A DNA stretch of 64,000 nt, from positions 57,386,097 to 57,450,096 of the forward strand of contig NC_073746.1 in assembly GCF_029784135.1 (NCBI RefSeq), in the 5' to 3' direction. Position numbers and translations under genes: made by a program. Source of the DNA: Toxorhynchites rutilus septentrionalis (taxonomy: Eukaryota > Arthropoda > Insecta > Diptera > Culicidae). Shown piece after piece: positions 20,406-31,787 of the stretch. The notes under the pieces were generated by a model. The model did not search any database. It was given only the letters and a program-made list of their open reading frames with translations, and was not told the DNA's origin. How positions within the stretch are numbered: position 1 is the first letter of the stretch; every line of letters starts with the position of its first letter.

Positions 20406-21680
20406 TAAGGCTGTCAAAAAAGTTCTGCGGTATTTCCGCGAGGTGTCGTTGTAAGCGCGTAGTTCTAGTTGTATTTATTGTATCGAGTCATACTATAGCT
20501 TGTTGGAAAGGTATTTTTACGCGCTATAATATAGTCCTGGACAGTGTTTTGTTTGGTTAAGTCGTTCGTGAGTTATAGTGTCGCAAATATGGAGCAAAAT
20601 AAAGAGAAAATCCGACATATTTTACAGTACTACTATGACAAAGGCAAAAATGCATCTCAAGCTGCCAATAAAATTTGTGCAGTTTATGGACCCGATACAG
20701 TTTCCATTTCCACCGCACAACGATGGTTTCAACGTTTTCGTTCTGATGTAGAGGTTGTCGAAGATGCGCCACGCTCCGGAAGGCCTGTCGTCGAAAATTG
20801 CGACAAAATCGCTGAATTAGCCGAGAAAGACCGGCATAGTAGCAGCCGTAGCATCGGCCAAGAGCTGGGGATAAGTCATCAAACCGTTATTAACCATTTG
20901 AAGAAGCTTGGATTCACAAAGAAGCTCGATGTATGTGTGCCACACATGTTGACGCAAAAAATCATCTTTGACCTTATCGACGCATGTGAATCGCTGCTGA
21001 ATCGCAACAAAATCGACCCGTTTCTGAAGCGGATGGCGACTGGCGATGAAAAGTGGGTCACTTACGACAACGTGAAGCGCAAACGGTCGTGGTCGAAGCC
21101 CGCTGAAGCGGCTCAGACGGTGGCCAAGCCCTCATTAACGGCCAGGAAGGTTTTGCTGTGTGTTTGGTGGGATTGTCAAGGAATAATCTATTATGAGCTG
21201 CTTCCCTATGGCCAAACGCTCAATTCGGACCTGTACTACCAACAACTGGACCGCTTGAAGGTAGCACTCATGAAGAAGAGGCCATCTTTGATAAACAGAG
21301 GCCGCATTGTCTTCCATCAGGACAACGGCAGGCCACACACTTCTTTGGTGACGCGCCAGAAGCTCCGGGAGCTCGGATGGGAGGTTCTTTTGCATCCGCC
21401 GTATAGTCCGGACCTTGCACCAAGTGAATACCACCTGTTTTTGTCCATGGCGAACGAGCTAGGTAGTCAGAAGTTAGCCACAAAAGAGGCCTGTGAAAAT
21501 TGGCTATCCGAGTTTTTTGCCAATAAGGAAGCGAGTTTCTATAACAGGGGTATTATGAATTGGCATCTCGTTGGGAACAAGTCATCGAACAAAACGGCGC
21601 ATATTTGACTTAAAACAGATGATTGTAACTAATTTTATGAACAAATTAAAAAATACCGCAGGACTTTTTTGACAGCCTAA
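20406..21680 (+). mobile_element. Mariner element, 1275 bp, with intact ends
   Basis: The ends are inverted repeats (left TAAGGCTGTCAAAAAAGTTC, right complement TTAGGCTGTCAAAAAAGTCC, both continuing TGCGGTAT), with TA at 20404-20405 and 21681-21682. The length is typical of a full mariner. The coding region is open for nearly its whole length but carries a catalytic-site change and a C-terminal frameshift. Confidence 0.88.
20589..21608 (+). CDS. Mariner transposase with altered third catalytic residue
   Basis: The 339-aa protein is a cut-and-paste transposase acting on the flanking inverted repeats. The ATG at 20589 (MEQNKEKIRHILQYYY) is preferred over an in-frame ATG 45 bases upstream because it matches the family start. 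The N-terminal HTH (SQAANKICAVYGPDTV, TAQRWFQRFRS) is followed by a linker VPHMLT. Catalytic blocks are TGDEKWVTYDN and VFHQDNGRPH, then HPPYSPDLAPSEYHLF, where the third Asp of the usual D,D34D triad is Glu at the correct spacing of 34. After RGIMN the frame differs from the family; a one-base shift near 21562 restores family-like ASRWEQVIEQNGAYLT. Probably inactive. Confidence 0.8.
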   Translation: MEQNKEKIRHILQYYYDKGKNASQAANKICAVYGPDTVSISTAQRWFQRFRSDVEVVEDAPRSGRPVVENCDKIAELAEKDRHSSSRSIGQELGISHQTVINHLKKLGFTKKLDVCVPHMLTQKIIFDLIDACESLLNRNKIDPFLKRMATGDEKWVTYDNVKRKRSWSKPAEAAQTVAKPSLTARKVLLCVWWDCQGIIYYELLPYGQTLNSDLYYQQLDRLKVALMKKRPSLINRGRIVFHQDNGRPHTSLVTRQKLRELGWEVLLHPPYSPDLAPSEYHLFLSMANELGSQKLATKEACENWLSEFFANKEASFYNRGIMNWHLVGNKSSNKTAHI

Positions 21681-21682
21681 TA

Positions 21683-24011
21683 TATCGTGAATCAGGAACC
21701 TGAATTTTGAATGAAGATCCCAGATCAAGAATTTACCTCCGGAATATACCCAACATTTTCATTTGGCAAACTACTCATCCATCGAACACAACATCGTTGC
21801 GCCGACTGTAGTTCCCAGAATTGGCAACCAAATCAGATCACCTGTCTCATTGTTCACTCTGTTCCGTTTGAAAGTAGGCAAAATACTATTTTCGGAAGCT
21901 GTAAATATGTCGCGCTGGAAGGGAAACATTGTTCGCATCGCTGTTACGCAGAAGAAGTTTATTGAAGTGTACCAAAGGCTAAAATACCGAGCAATCCTCC
22001 ACGTTCAGCGTCGTAGAGCGTCGCGAAAGTTTTTCGTCGTCGGTAGCTGTGGTGTGGCCCTCATGTGGTTGAACTTCCCCGCAGGTTCGCTCGACGTGCG
22101 AAACCGGATGAGTGGGAGGTAAAGTTTTTTTCTCTGACACAGAAGAAAATCTACCACTGTTGGTGTGGCGGACTGGAACTTTTCACATACTTTAGGTGAA
22201 TGCTGGGAAAAAAGCGAGGGAAACTCTATCTTGATGTATCTGTGCTGTATCATTTTTGTTGCTCTCGTTTTTCCACGTTCCTTGCGACTATCAGTAGTAG
22301 TGTTTGCGGAAAGTTTGCCCCTTTTTGGCGCCAAGCGTTTGTTGTTGCACGAGTGAGTGAGTTCGTGGGGTTGTTTCTGTGTTATTCGCAATATGCACAG
22401 CTTTTCGCTGTTTGGTCCAAATAGTGTGAAAATGGTTGTAAGCGTGATTGTGTGCTACGAAATGAATTACTTCGATTTTGCTTTATCACTGCGTGCTCAT
22501 AAACTTGTGCATTCCACACAAATCAATCCAATGCATCATTTCAGTTTTACACTTTCCACACAACATTCTGTTTTCAATTTGCAAGAATATGTTATGCACC
22601 CGGTTCACTGAAACGACCAAGAGCATCAACATTCATCCACATTGTGGAAATGTCGAAATTATAGTATTTCCTGCAGAGGAGGCACGTCGTTATTACGGAT
22701 TTGCGACAGCTCCCTCTGGAGCTGGGACGGGCCTTCTACATGACACAGGAAAGCAACTTTGATTGTCATAATAAATGCAAAACAACAAGAGATTACATCC
22801 GAAAGCAATATCCGGTCTGTGACGGTCTGTTGTTTTGTGAACTAGCTATAATCCCTTCCACAATTACAGTCAATATGTTCATTCCACACCGGTTCTTCTC
22901 AAATCACTGTAACCGAGTAACCGAGTCCTTTGATCCATTCAGGAACGTTGAGGCAACCTTTAAGTGAAACGATACAAAATTGTTCCCCATCCTGACATCA
23001 GATTACTCTAATAAATGTCGCTTGCATTTGCTCAACGGAACACAAAACTAATAGAGAAAATAAATTGCCGCGTTTGCAGCTTCCGCAAATGAAACCGCCG
23101 TTATTGCCACGGAAAGTGTACTCAGGCAGCTGTCAAAGTTGAAATTAGTTATTACATGTTACAAACATGGTTCCACACATAGTACCGCGTGTAGTTATCT
23201 ATTTGTTACATCCGCACAGAATCGATTCAATCGATTCAATTCCGGGGGAAGGTTATGATTATGTATCGATTTTTCTACCACCTCCAGGAAAGCTTTATCG
23301 CTGAAAATTGTTTGTCGGAAGACTGACAGAAGAGGGGGAGGTGCATAGGTTGAGAGCAGCCGAATCGTCTGCTTCCGCTATGGTTACGGGAACGCTCGTC
23401 TCTTCTCACCGCACGTAAATAAGCCAGTCAGCTGCGAAAGTTATGGTAAAATTATACTTTCCACGCTCGTAGAACCTGTAATCCTGTTTGTCTAGTTCGT
23501 GCGGGGAACTGCAAGGAGAATTTTAAGCATCGTCCTTGATATGATTTTCTTTGTGGAGGATGTTTTTCTTCTCCCTTCGGGCGAGATAAATATAGATGGG
23601 TTCAGGTTCGTATGCGTGAGATGGAGAATGAAGTCATATAAAAAAAAAAATGGAAGCAGAAATAATGTTAGTAATTTGAACCTAGATTAAAAAGTACAAG
23701 GTTATCATTTAAATTACATCGGGTGTGTTAGATTTTGGAAATCACTCGAGTCTGAGCTCAGATTACTCTGATTAAAGAGAAAAGAGATTCACTTCAGAAA
23801 ATAATATTCGAAGTAAGAATGATTAGTTGTTCAATAAGTACTCTGTACGGAAAACGCGATTCAATTACATTTACGCGATTGAATTACATTTAAAAATTCA
23901 AACATTTTTTTTAAAGAAAGAAATGTAGACAATTATTTTATTTTTCATATGAAAATATACAAAAAATTATTTAACTAAATATAAACATATTTTTTATATG
24001 AATTTCATGTT
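21683..24011. other. No recognisable gene; mostly single-copy sequence
   Basis: Short open frames occur on both strands (up to about 130 codons), but none carries a recognisable domain. Base composition is less AT-biased between about 22000 and 23650 than in the flanking repeats. This may be regulatory or intronic DNA of a neighbouring gene, which I cannot show. Confidence 0.4.
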
Positions 24012-24250
24012 ATTATTATTATTATTATTATTATTTATTGTATGGAAACGCCCACAAAGTGGGCGCAAAACCTCATTTTTAAGGTATCAACAGACTACAT
24101 AAAGTCCTACAGATATATTTACTTAAACCTAATCTTAAACTAAAATGCATCGGCATTTATAATCTGGAAGATTGAGCCGATCCCTCCAAGGTAACCAACG
24201 AAGAGCAAATCGTATGAATTTTCGTTGGATGGATTCACACCGTTACCGTT
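24012..24250 (-). mobile_element. 3' stub of a non-LTR retrotransposon with (TAA)n tail
   Basis: On the minus strand a short frame near 24145-24235 reads ESIQRKFIRFALRWLPWRD then RLNLPDYKCRCI, the pattern at the C-terminal (thumb) end of many insect LINE reverse transcriptases. A short 3' UTR follows with the hairpin GCGCCCACTTTGTGGGCG and ends in (TAA)n, seen as (TTA)n at 24012-24036. It is strongly 5'-truncated. The clade cannot be assigned from so little sequence. Confidence 0.6.
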
Positions 24251-24811
24251 ACCGTAAAAAGGAGTCCATAGAGTAATGCGAGGCAAAGGTTCGCACCTAA
24301 CTGTCGTCGTCCAATAACTCTTAAAATGAAAGCAAATAAATTTCCGTTTGCTTACCAAATTGCAACTATATATATTACCTTCGAAACGTAGTACAAGCGT
24401 TTCTAAAGTTGTGTTTGTAATTGGACAAATACCTATTTTAATACAAAAAGACAAATGACACCTTTGCCTCATGGTGGGGGCAAAGGTGCGCACCGTACGG
24501 GGCAAAGATGCGCACTTATTGAATTGAACTTCTGAGATAACTTATACCAAAAATGAATTCTTTACCATCAGAAGCGGAAGAAGCATTTGTAATCATTTTT
24601 ATTTATTTAGATCAAGTTTATAAATATATAGTTACATTCACTTGAATTATTTGAAACTCATTGTTGAAAAAAAAACAATATTGATTTGAAGTTCATTGTT
24701 AAAACATAAACATGAACGAAACATAACCGTTATTGAATTGAATGCCTGTAATTTTCTATTTTATTCTCATAACTTATACATTTTCAACAATCTTTCATGA
24801 ACTTCTTTAAG
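24251..24811. other. AT-rich, no recognisable gene
   Basis: The reverse open frame here continues through the LINE stub in a non-coding frame and has no domain. GCAAAGGT followed by GCGCAC recurs three times (24286, 24480, 24505) within about 230 bases, a local repeat of unknown meaning. Confidence 0.4.
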
Positions 24812-24824
24812 AAAATAAGATTTC

Positions 24825-24977
24825 GAGGAGGCGATCTGGCGTAGTGGTAACATCCATGCCTCTCACGCTGAAGGTCACGAGCTCAATTCTCACTCCCGAC
24901 ATTCTTCCAAAAATGGAAGTAAAGGTGACGAACCAGCCAAATGAGTTGAAAATCACTATAATACAGATATTAAAAAA
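24825..24977 (+). mobile_element. Feilai-like tRNA-derived SINE
   Basis: The head has RNA polymerase III promoter boxes: box A in TGGCGTAGTGGTAA (near 24837) and a diverged box B in GGTCACGAGCTCAATTCT (near 24868). The body (GACGAACCAGCC near 24927) matches the Feilai SINE type described in Aedes, and an A-rich tail follows. Direct repeats AAAATAAGATTTC at 24812-24824 and 24978-24990 are the target-site duplication. It has no coding capacity and needs a LINE for mobility. Confidence 0.85.
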
Positions 24978-25104
24978 AAAATAAGATTTCTATCACTGCA
25001 TCTGTTTTCATCATTAATTTTAAACAGATCGTGCAAAGACAAAATTCGCCTTTTTAGACATATTATTCAGCAATTGTTGAACCACAAACTCTCTCATGGA
25101 TTAC

Positions 25105-25720
25105 CAGGGTAATTAATCTGTGCTGACGAATTCCGTTTGCTTGATTGATTCTCGAGTTATGCAGCCTCACCCTTAGGGAGAGGGAGGACAGTCAAACCAG
25201 CATTTTTTTATATTCTTTATATTTGAGACTTTCAGCCTCCTGTGCTGGTTCGTCTCAGAGCGCTCAAACCACCATAGAAACATTTATTGTCCCCTAAAAT
25301 CACCATTTACCAAATTCGGCTTCATTTGCTTGATTAGTTCTTGAGTTATGCAGCAGTTTGTGTTTCATTTGTGCTGAACAATGGATGAACAGAAAGAATA
25401 CCCTTACGCCTAAATGGCTACTACAGTGTAATTTACCATAATGTAATGGAACAGAAAAAACTTAACGCCTAAATGGCTACTTCTAACGACTGTGTAATTT
25501 ACAATTTATAGAAACATAAAAACATATGTACATGTACACGATTGAAACCCGGCTCTGTTACAGCTAAAATGCTAATGAGCCTAATAAATAAATAAATGAG
25601 ATAAAAAAAAAGTCGATTTCATTTGCTCGAGTTAGTTCTCGAGTTCTCGAGGGCCCTTTTCCCTTTAGGGAGGGGGACGAATTGTCAGACCAACTCCTAA
25701 GACGAGTTAGCATGAAATTC
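25105..25720. repeat. Minisatellite-like repeat with two SINE insertions
   Basis: Units built around TTTGCTTGATTAGTTCTTGA(G)TTATGCAG and ACCACCATAGAAACATTTATTG belong to the same family as 51617-52570 and 59296-60143. At about 25205-25257 there is an inverted SINE tail (GACTTTCAGCCTCCTGTGCT), flanked by TCAAACCAG and TCAAACCAC. At about 25373-25606 there is a 5'-truncated copy of the second SINE family, flanked by TTTCATTTG on each side. Confidence 0.6.
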
Positions 25721-26119
25721 CTCTGCACCCAAAAATTAAAGGAAATTATTTCTTATTACAATTTCTAGACGCGATGTTGATATCACATAAAAGTTTAATT
25801 ATTTGATTGAATGTGATTCAAATTGAAAAAAGGGCCATAAAAGGGAGCTACTTCGGTACATTTGAAATAGTTTTTCCGTCCTCGTTGGATAGAATTGGTT
25901 CAGCTCGTTTTCCATGCTTATAAACCGATACAATTAAGAATTTAAAAGAAATTCATTCCTACTCGACCATTCATATATTCTGGTGTAGTCTTCATCGAAT
26001 TTTTTGAAATGTATTTAAAAAGGCGAAGTATATTTTGACATCGTCTGCATAATGTGAATTATACAAATATTTTCAACACCAGAAAGTTTTTTTTTATACT
26101 AGTTAGGGGAAAAAGTTAT

Positions 26120-26766
26120 CCATTATTTTTGGGTGAAATTCAAAAGTATGCTTCGGATTGTCCGATTTTGGTCAAATATGCATCGTTCTGTTGTCAAATT
26201 TATTGCCATTCTAAAGGTAACATCATATTGCCTCTCTCACAAAAGTCTTGGTCCTTATTGGCGAAAAACTCTAGCAATAGATTTTTACAATCTTCTCTTG
26301 ATCCCAATTTCTTATCATTCTGGAAATTTTGCAATGCGAGAAAAAGGTGGTAATCGCTTGGTGCCAGGTCCGGACGATATGGTAGATGCATTAAAACACC
26401 CCAATCAAGCTCTCGGAATTATGTGGCCTTGCGTTGTCCTGATGAAACACAACGCCTCTCCTGTTGACCAATTCTAGACGTTTATAGTTAATTGTTAGTT
26501 TGAAACGGTCCATTTGTCGACAGTACAGATCTGAATTTAGTGCATTGCACTAAAAAAAATAGAAAATTTTTTTTTTTAAATTTTAAAAAAATTGAAAAAA
26601 CATTATTTTTTAAAAATAAATTGAATTGCACGTATTTTACTGTTACAGCATCGGCACCATAAACATCATTCAAAATTTCAGCGACCTGGCTTGCATTTGC
26701 ACCTTTATAAAAGAAAAAGTGTAAAATATATCGAATTTTCTCATCATTGACCTCCATGTTGACCAC
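26120..26766 (-). pseudogene. Degenerate, internally deleted mariner
   Basis: On the minus strand the N-terminal HTH begins at 26766 (MEVNDEKIRYILHFFFYKGA, then ASQVAEILNDVYGADAVTVK). An A/T-rich filler replaces the middle at about 26500-26640. The second Asp block (VFHQDNARPH) and third Asp block (PYRPDLAPSDYHLF) are still readable, but in different frames, and the C-terminus (AYLT near 26165) is broken by stops. TIRs are not clearly identifiable. It is an old non-functional copy, distinct from the mariners at 20406 and 35472. Confidence 0.7.
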
Positions 26767-27829
26767 CCTTTAACTCACAACTGAATGGATGAAACAAAAA
26801 CAGCAAAAGATTTTTTAGTGTTAAATTTTACCTTTGAAAAGGAGCCCAAACTTGAAAATGTATAATCGATATTACGATATTGATCACTAAAGCCAGCTAC
26901 CGAGAAAATAATTGATAACTTTTTCTCCAATCTAATACACTGCGTTTCACAACTATAACTCGTTTTTTCTGAGTTTCGAGAGATGTGCAAGAAATCGGTT
27001 GAATTGAAGTATATAGTGTAGTACATAATAACTATCTTCATTTATAAGATTGGCCATTTGAACTTTATTATTATGTCCAGGCGCGAAACATTCACAAAAC
27101 TGTTTCATAACTATAGAACCAGATGAAAAAAACTCTCGCTCCTTCACAAAATGAACGTCAATTTCATATGAATTGCAATAAGTTTCTAATTCGTTAAAAA
27201 TTAAGTCATCTTTAGTTCTCAACAGTTCAAATAACTCATTATGGAGGGTTTTGACCAAGTTGCGCCATGCTGTAGTGTGTATTTCGTTCTACGCAAAGGA
27301 TACTGCTCGTTTAAGCTCTCCAAATCATCTACTATTCGTACGATAACTCCTCATAAGTTCTTGATAGGGTTTGATCTGGTAAACAAGCTGACCAGTACAG
27401 AATCTGAAGTCCCTATTCATTAAAACATGCCATGACTTTCCGGATTCTATGAATTGATACCAAATTACCCAATTATCACAGAGTTTTTAATACAAAAACA
27501 GTAACTGATTCTGAAGTACTTCGTGGCACTTCTGACTGTTCATTCGTGACTACTAGGGCTATTCCTGTCTTGTTATTAACGATATACATATACTTGTACC
27601 AATTCTTGATCAAAATGATCAGCTCGCTTCCTTAATCGAAATTCAAGAGCTCCCAATCTCGAGTTGATTCGAAGCAGCCTTGGCGAAAACTGTGAAGAAA
27701 CTACGTCCGATACTTTGTTCGTGCTGCTAGTTTCTCTCTAGAGCGCGAAGAAGTTGGATATGGTGAGGCACTTCGTGTGCGCCGAATATAGTTGATCCGG
27801 CATTTATAACATCCTCTTTCTTCAGGAGA
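26767..27829. other. No recognisable gene
   Basis: A 101-codon reverse frame at 26953-27258 (LHNELFELLRTKDDLIFNEL...) looks protein-like in composition but matches nothing I recognise. It may be a piece of an unidentified transposase. A forward frame at 27241-27423 overlaps it in part. Neither is called as a gene. Confidence 0.35.
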
Positions 27830-28240
27830 GTGGCGAACGCGTCGAAAAGAAGCCTGGTTCTGATCATCCGACAGTGCTACGCCACCGTAAAGTGCAGCCG
27901 AAGTTGAAGAGGTAGACCGAGAGCAAGGTAGCCCCTTCGCCCCGCGCCTGGGGCCGGGAGGTCGGAGCAACCCGCAAACTGTGAAGAAGTACATGGGTAA
28001 AATGGACATTTTTATTCGGAAGCGTCAGTCTAGGGCGGTAATGTCTGATCAGCGGGCAATCACCCAGAAAGAGCGACTGAATATAAACGTCATACCGAAG
28101 TCGGCTAACCCTCCTGAAGTCCCCCAGCTGCGATCGATAGAAAATTGTTGGACGAAACACAAACGAAGGATCTACTGCAATAATTTTGCGTTCAAACAGA
28201 GAGGCAGCTGATCACCAAATTTGGTCTGTTGAATTATCTT
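27830..28240 (+). pseudogene. Internally deleted DD37E Tc1-like transposase relic
   Basis: The frame from 27966 reads NPQTVKKYMGKMDIFIRKRQ, then MSDQRAITQKERLN, which is the DNA-binding region of a mosquito DD37E transposase. It jumps directly to VIPKSANPPEVPQLRSIENC, then WTKHKRRIYCNNF, which is the block holding the catalytic Glu. Both catalytic Asp residues are missing. Upstream similarity (27830-27965) continues in another frame with a stop. It is one of three DD37E relics in the window, each missing a different part. Confidence 0.65.
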
Positions 28241-28259
28241 CTGTAGTTTTTTTAAATCA

Positions 28260-31200
28260 TTCGACATAAGTCCATTTTTTTAATGCACAAGTTAAGCTAC
28301 GGTACACACACGAAGAATGATGTTAAAAAACAACTTGAAAATAGGATCATAATCTGGAGTAAACATATTACGTATACATTCTGGGTCACGCCACGGTTTA
28401 TAATACATTTCCAGCATCCGTCCCCCTTTATGATGCATTTAAACGATGTCTGACATCGCTTCCCCCATTTGCATGAGTTGAACCAGCAGAGAGTTCACAT
28501 GAATGGACCCGCGGAGGAATTGTTGACTATGGCTTGACTGGTCATGAAACAAACAACGGTTTTGCAGAGGATTGGTAGCCGTTTCACGGCAGCTAGAAAC
28601 GATTCACACCATAAACACATATGACTCGCTTGGATGCTGCCAACCGCAAGAAGCTGGGATCAGTCGACGTTTAAAACGGTGAGTGGACTCATTTTGCTCC
28701 TCTTGCTGTGGTTCACAAGTGGATGCAGTTGTAGCAACAAACTCGCTAGACTCCGTGAAGTGCTCTTCGCTTGAGCGTCAGCCAGCGCCCACGTTTAATT
28801 GCATGACCAGCAGCTTAGGTTTTAACTCGTCTTCGTTATTTCCCTTTGTTTTTGTCAAGTTATCCGCCATTTTGCGAACGTTGTGCTTCATTATGAGGAT
28901 TGATGTTTTTCTAGCAAAGTTACACACAGGAAGACAGATGGTATTTGGAATAATCATGAGGTGACAACTGAAGTGCAAAATTACCTTGTGATTGTTCGTT
29001 GAACAGGTGATATCAATGAAATAAGTACCAAGGAATTGAATCTGTAAAAAAAATTTCCTCGTATAATGTACCATATTCGTTTGTATCTTCAAGTCCATCA
29101 TTGAGGTTTTATGTTTCCTTTAGTGTTTCAATGGCTCTGGAGGCGGGCGTTCAGTTTTTCTTTCCAGGTGTGGTGTAAAAACATTTACTTTGCTCAGTTT
29201 TTGCCCAACTCGCTGACAGTAGATGAACATTTCACTTCAATGTGAGGGGCTTTGCTTGGGGTCCATTTCTATCACTTAAGCAGAACGGATTCGTTTTACG
29301 TGATACTGACAGCTACGGGTTGATCTTTTCACGCTTCGATGCCGGTCCAACGGGGGTATATAAGCAATTTATCTTCCAAAGTGGTTAAAAGGGTATCTTG
29401 AATTGGGTTGTGTTTCTGCTGAAAAGTGATAACAACAACTGTTCTCAATTAAACGAATTTATTTATTGTTTGCTTTGATACGGTTGAAGGAAAATATTTG
29501 TTTCTATCGAAATGCCTATCGAAGGCGTTCTTATTTTTATTTTGTTCTATAAAACGTTGCTGATATATGTTGTATTTGTTTATTTACAGTCCATAGGGAT
29601 AAGAAATTCGCTTGTGGTATTTCGAAAGACTAAGAAGGATACTTCCAAAATCTCATTATGAATGCTAAAAAAAACAAACATTTAAAAATGATATTCAATG
29701 CATAATTTCATACGGGCTAGTGGATCCCATCGTAATTGGCCCTGGAGATGGGTTACTGATAGTGTAATTTGATTTTAATTGTCTCATTTTCACGTTAAGC
29801 CACAAAGCCATCGCGCGGTTGAGCACATGTTTCCGAACACTAACGAGTCATTACCAGGCTGTAGAACATCCGCCAAATGTGAGCCTATTTTCCGCTCATT
29901 ATTACGCCGAGCGAGCATTTTCATGTGCCAAACTGCGTGGGCGAAATATTCAAATGTGGGGATGGAATAGCTTGTATCGAGAGCATTTACACTTCGGCAA
30001 ATTGTGAAGTTGAGGTTTTGGAATGGGGGATGTTTCGTGAAACTTGTTCGCATGTTACGATCTAATTGTTGCAGATTTGTTCGTCACGCTCTAACACTTT
30101 TGGTTGAGTTGAATTGTTCTCTGATACATCTGTTTATGGTTTATGTGCTATTTATTTTCGTGGTATTTCTATAATTTTCAATGTTATTACCAAGAGACTG
30201 ATTGAGCTTGTTCCATTATAGTATACGTGCCATCGACCCCCTCGAACGCTTCCCAAAAACGAACTTTAGAACCACAGTAAAAAAAATAATCCTCCTGTAG
30301 TTGCCGATTCACGTTGGCACTGGTCGAAGCTGAATGGAATGGAGATCGATTCCGTATTATTGTTTGTCCGCACACTGTTCTCCATGATTAATTCCTCTGC
30401 CCTGGATTTCCCGGAAACATGCATCATTCCATCCCGGTGGGTTGCTCAATATATTCCTTCCTCTCCTACGCTAGTATGATTCTCCATCCGCATCAGATTA
30501 TCATCGGTGAGGGTGGAGGAGACCCAACATGTCTGCCAAAACCGAAACCCCGAGAAAAAAACCTAAAACTACGCCAAGCATTTTTATGGCCCTGTCCAGG
30601 AGGAAATTACAATTTTATAACGCCACACAACGAGCGGCCATCTTGGGGGCCAGGAGCTGCGCTCGAGTAGAAGACAAACTTATCGTGGTTTTCTTCCCTT
30701 TCGCTGCAGCTCTGATTACCCAGAGAAATGGTGCGCACTCTTTTATCTTGCTTTTAATATCAGTTTGCAGATTGTCCTAGATCAGCAAGAGCTATAATTT
30801 TCTTGTTACGATGGCTCCCGCAAATTCGAGGAGCTAGATGCTACTAGCAAGGAAGACATGAAAACGAAATGATAAATTTATTGGCGCTCGTTTGTGCTGC
30901 CACCACCGGAGGAAACTCGCAAAAGATAGCGCTCAATTAGGGCGAAAACAGACTGGGGGGAAAGTATGGGAACACATTCCAAGAGATGGATGGAAACAAT
31001 GAGAATTGGTACAACAAAACACACCTGCTATAAATAAGGGAAAATGCTGATGAAAATAAACAGAATAAGTTACAAATGGATGAAGAGCCTTGCTTTTCCA
31101 ATGCTCCAATGTGGGACGTTTCTAGAATTCGTCTTAAAATCGTTCAAATTCGAAATTATCTATCTCATTTTTTACGACAATGATTGCAGAGAAAAAAATA

Positions 31201-31787
31201 AATTGAAGTGATTTTTATTGCAACTTTAGCAAGCTCTGATTTCGAAGACAAAACTTCGATAAGCTATCGAACTGTTCGATAATGCAATAATGCAATTTTT
31301 TCAGGGCTACCAAAATTTTCAACAAAAGAATTATTTTAAAAATGTCGGTGCATTCTTAAATAATATCCTAAGTGATAGAAAGCGATTTGATTTTTAGAGT
31401 ATTTATCATCGGAAGAGAATTCAGACTTATTGGTGTTGATAATGTTTTAAATTATAGAGACTTTAAGCTTTCTCAGTTTACTCGCCTCTTGCCTTGGTAA
31501 AGGCTAATTCGCTGGTTTTGCACTCTACAATTTGTTGTTTGACACCCAACTTTTATCTTTCTTAATTTCGCCTCGAAGTGCTGACGACCGACCAAATGTA
31601 ATTCGGATGAACCCTCAATTAATATCTTCAAAAATCGCGTTTTTTACTCCACAGTACTTATGTAACTTAGTAACTAGCCATGTAACTTTTACCTTAACAT
31701 TGAAATGATTTTTTTTTCTTGAGATAAGACATATTTGAATTATTGAAAAAAATTAAGGGGTTGTATCTAGGACACGACCGCATATTT
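28260..31787. other. About 3.5 kb of apparently single-copy non-coding DNA
   Basis: No open frame here carries a recognisable domain. Parts near 28400-28850, 29700-30050 and 30380-30950 have a more balanced base composition and lack the repeat words seen elsewhere, so they may be conserved non-coding DNA. I see no splice-consistent exon and no RNA gene. Confidence 0.4.

Noticed and set aside
24140..24505. 121-codon reverse frame
   Set aside because: The LINE RT motif here lies in a different reverse frame; this frame is a shadow.
24830..24900. tRNA gene
   Set aside because: Box A and B are present but the unit continues into a SINE body with target duplications.
26953..27258. 101-codon reverse frame with protein-like composition
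   Set aside because: No family recognised, no partner exon or TIRs; reported only as unannotated sequence.
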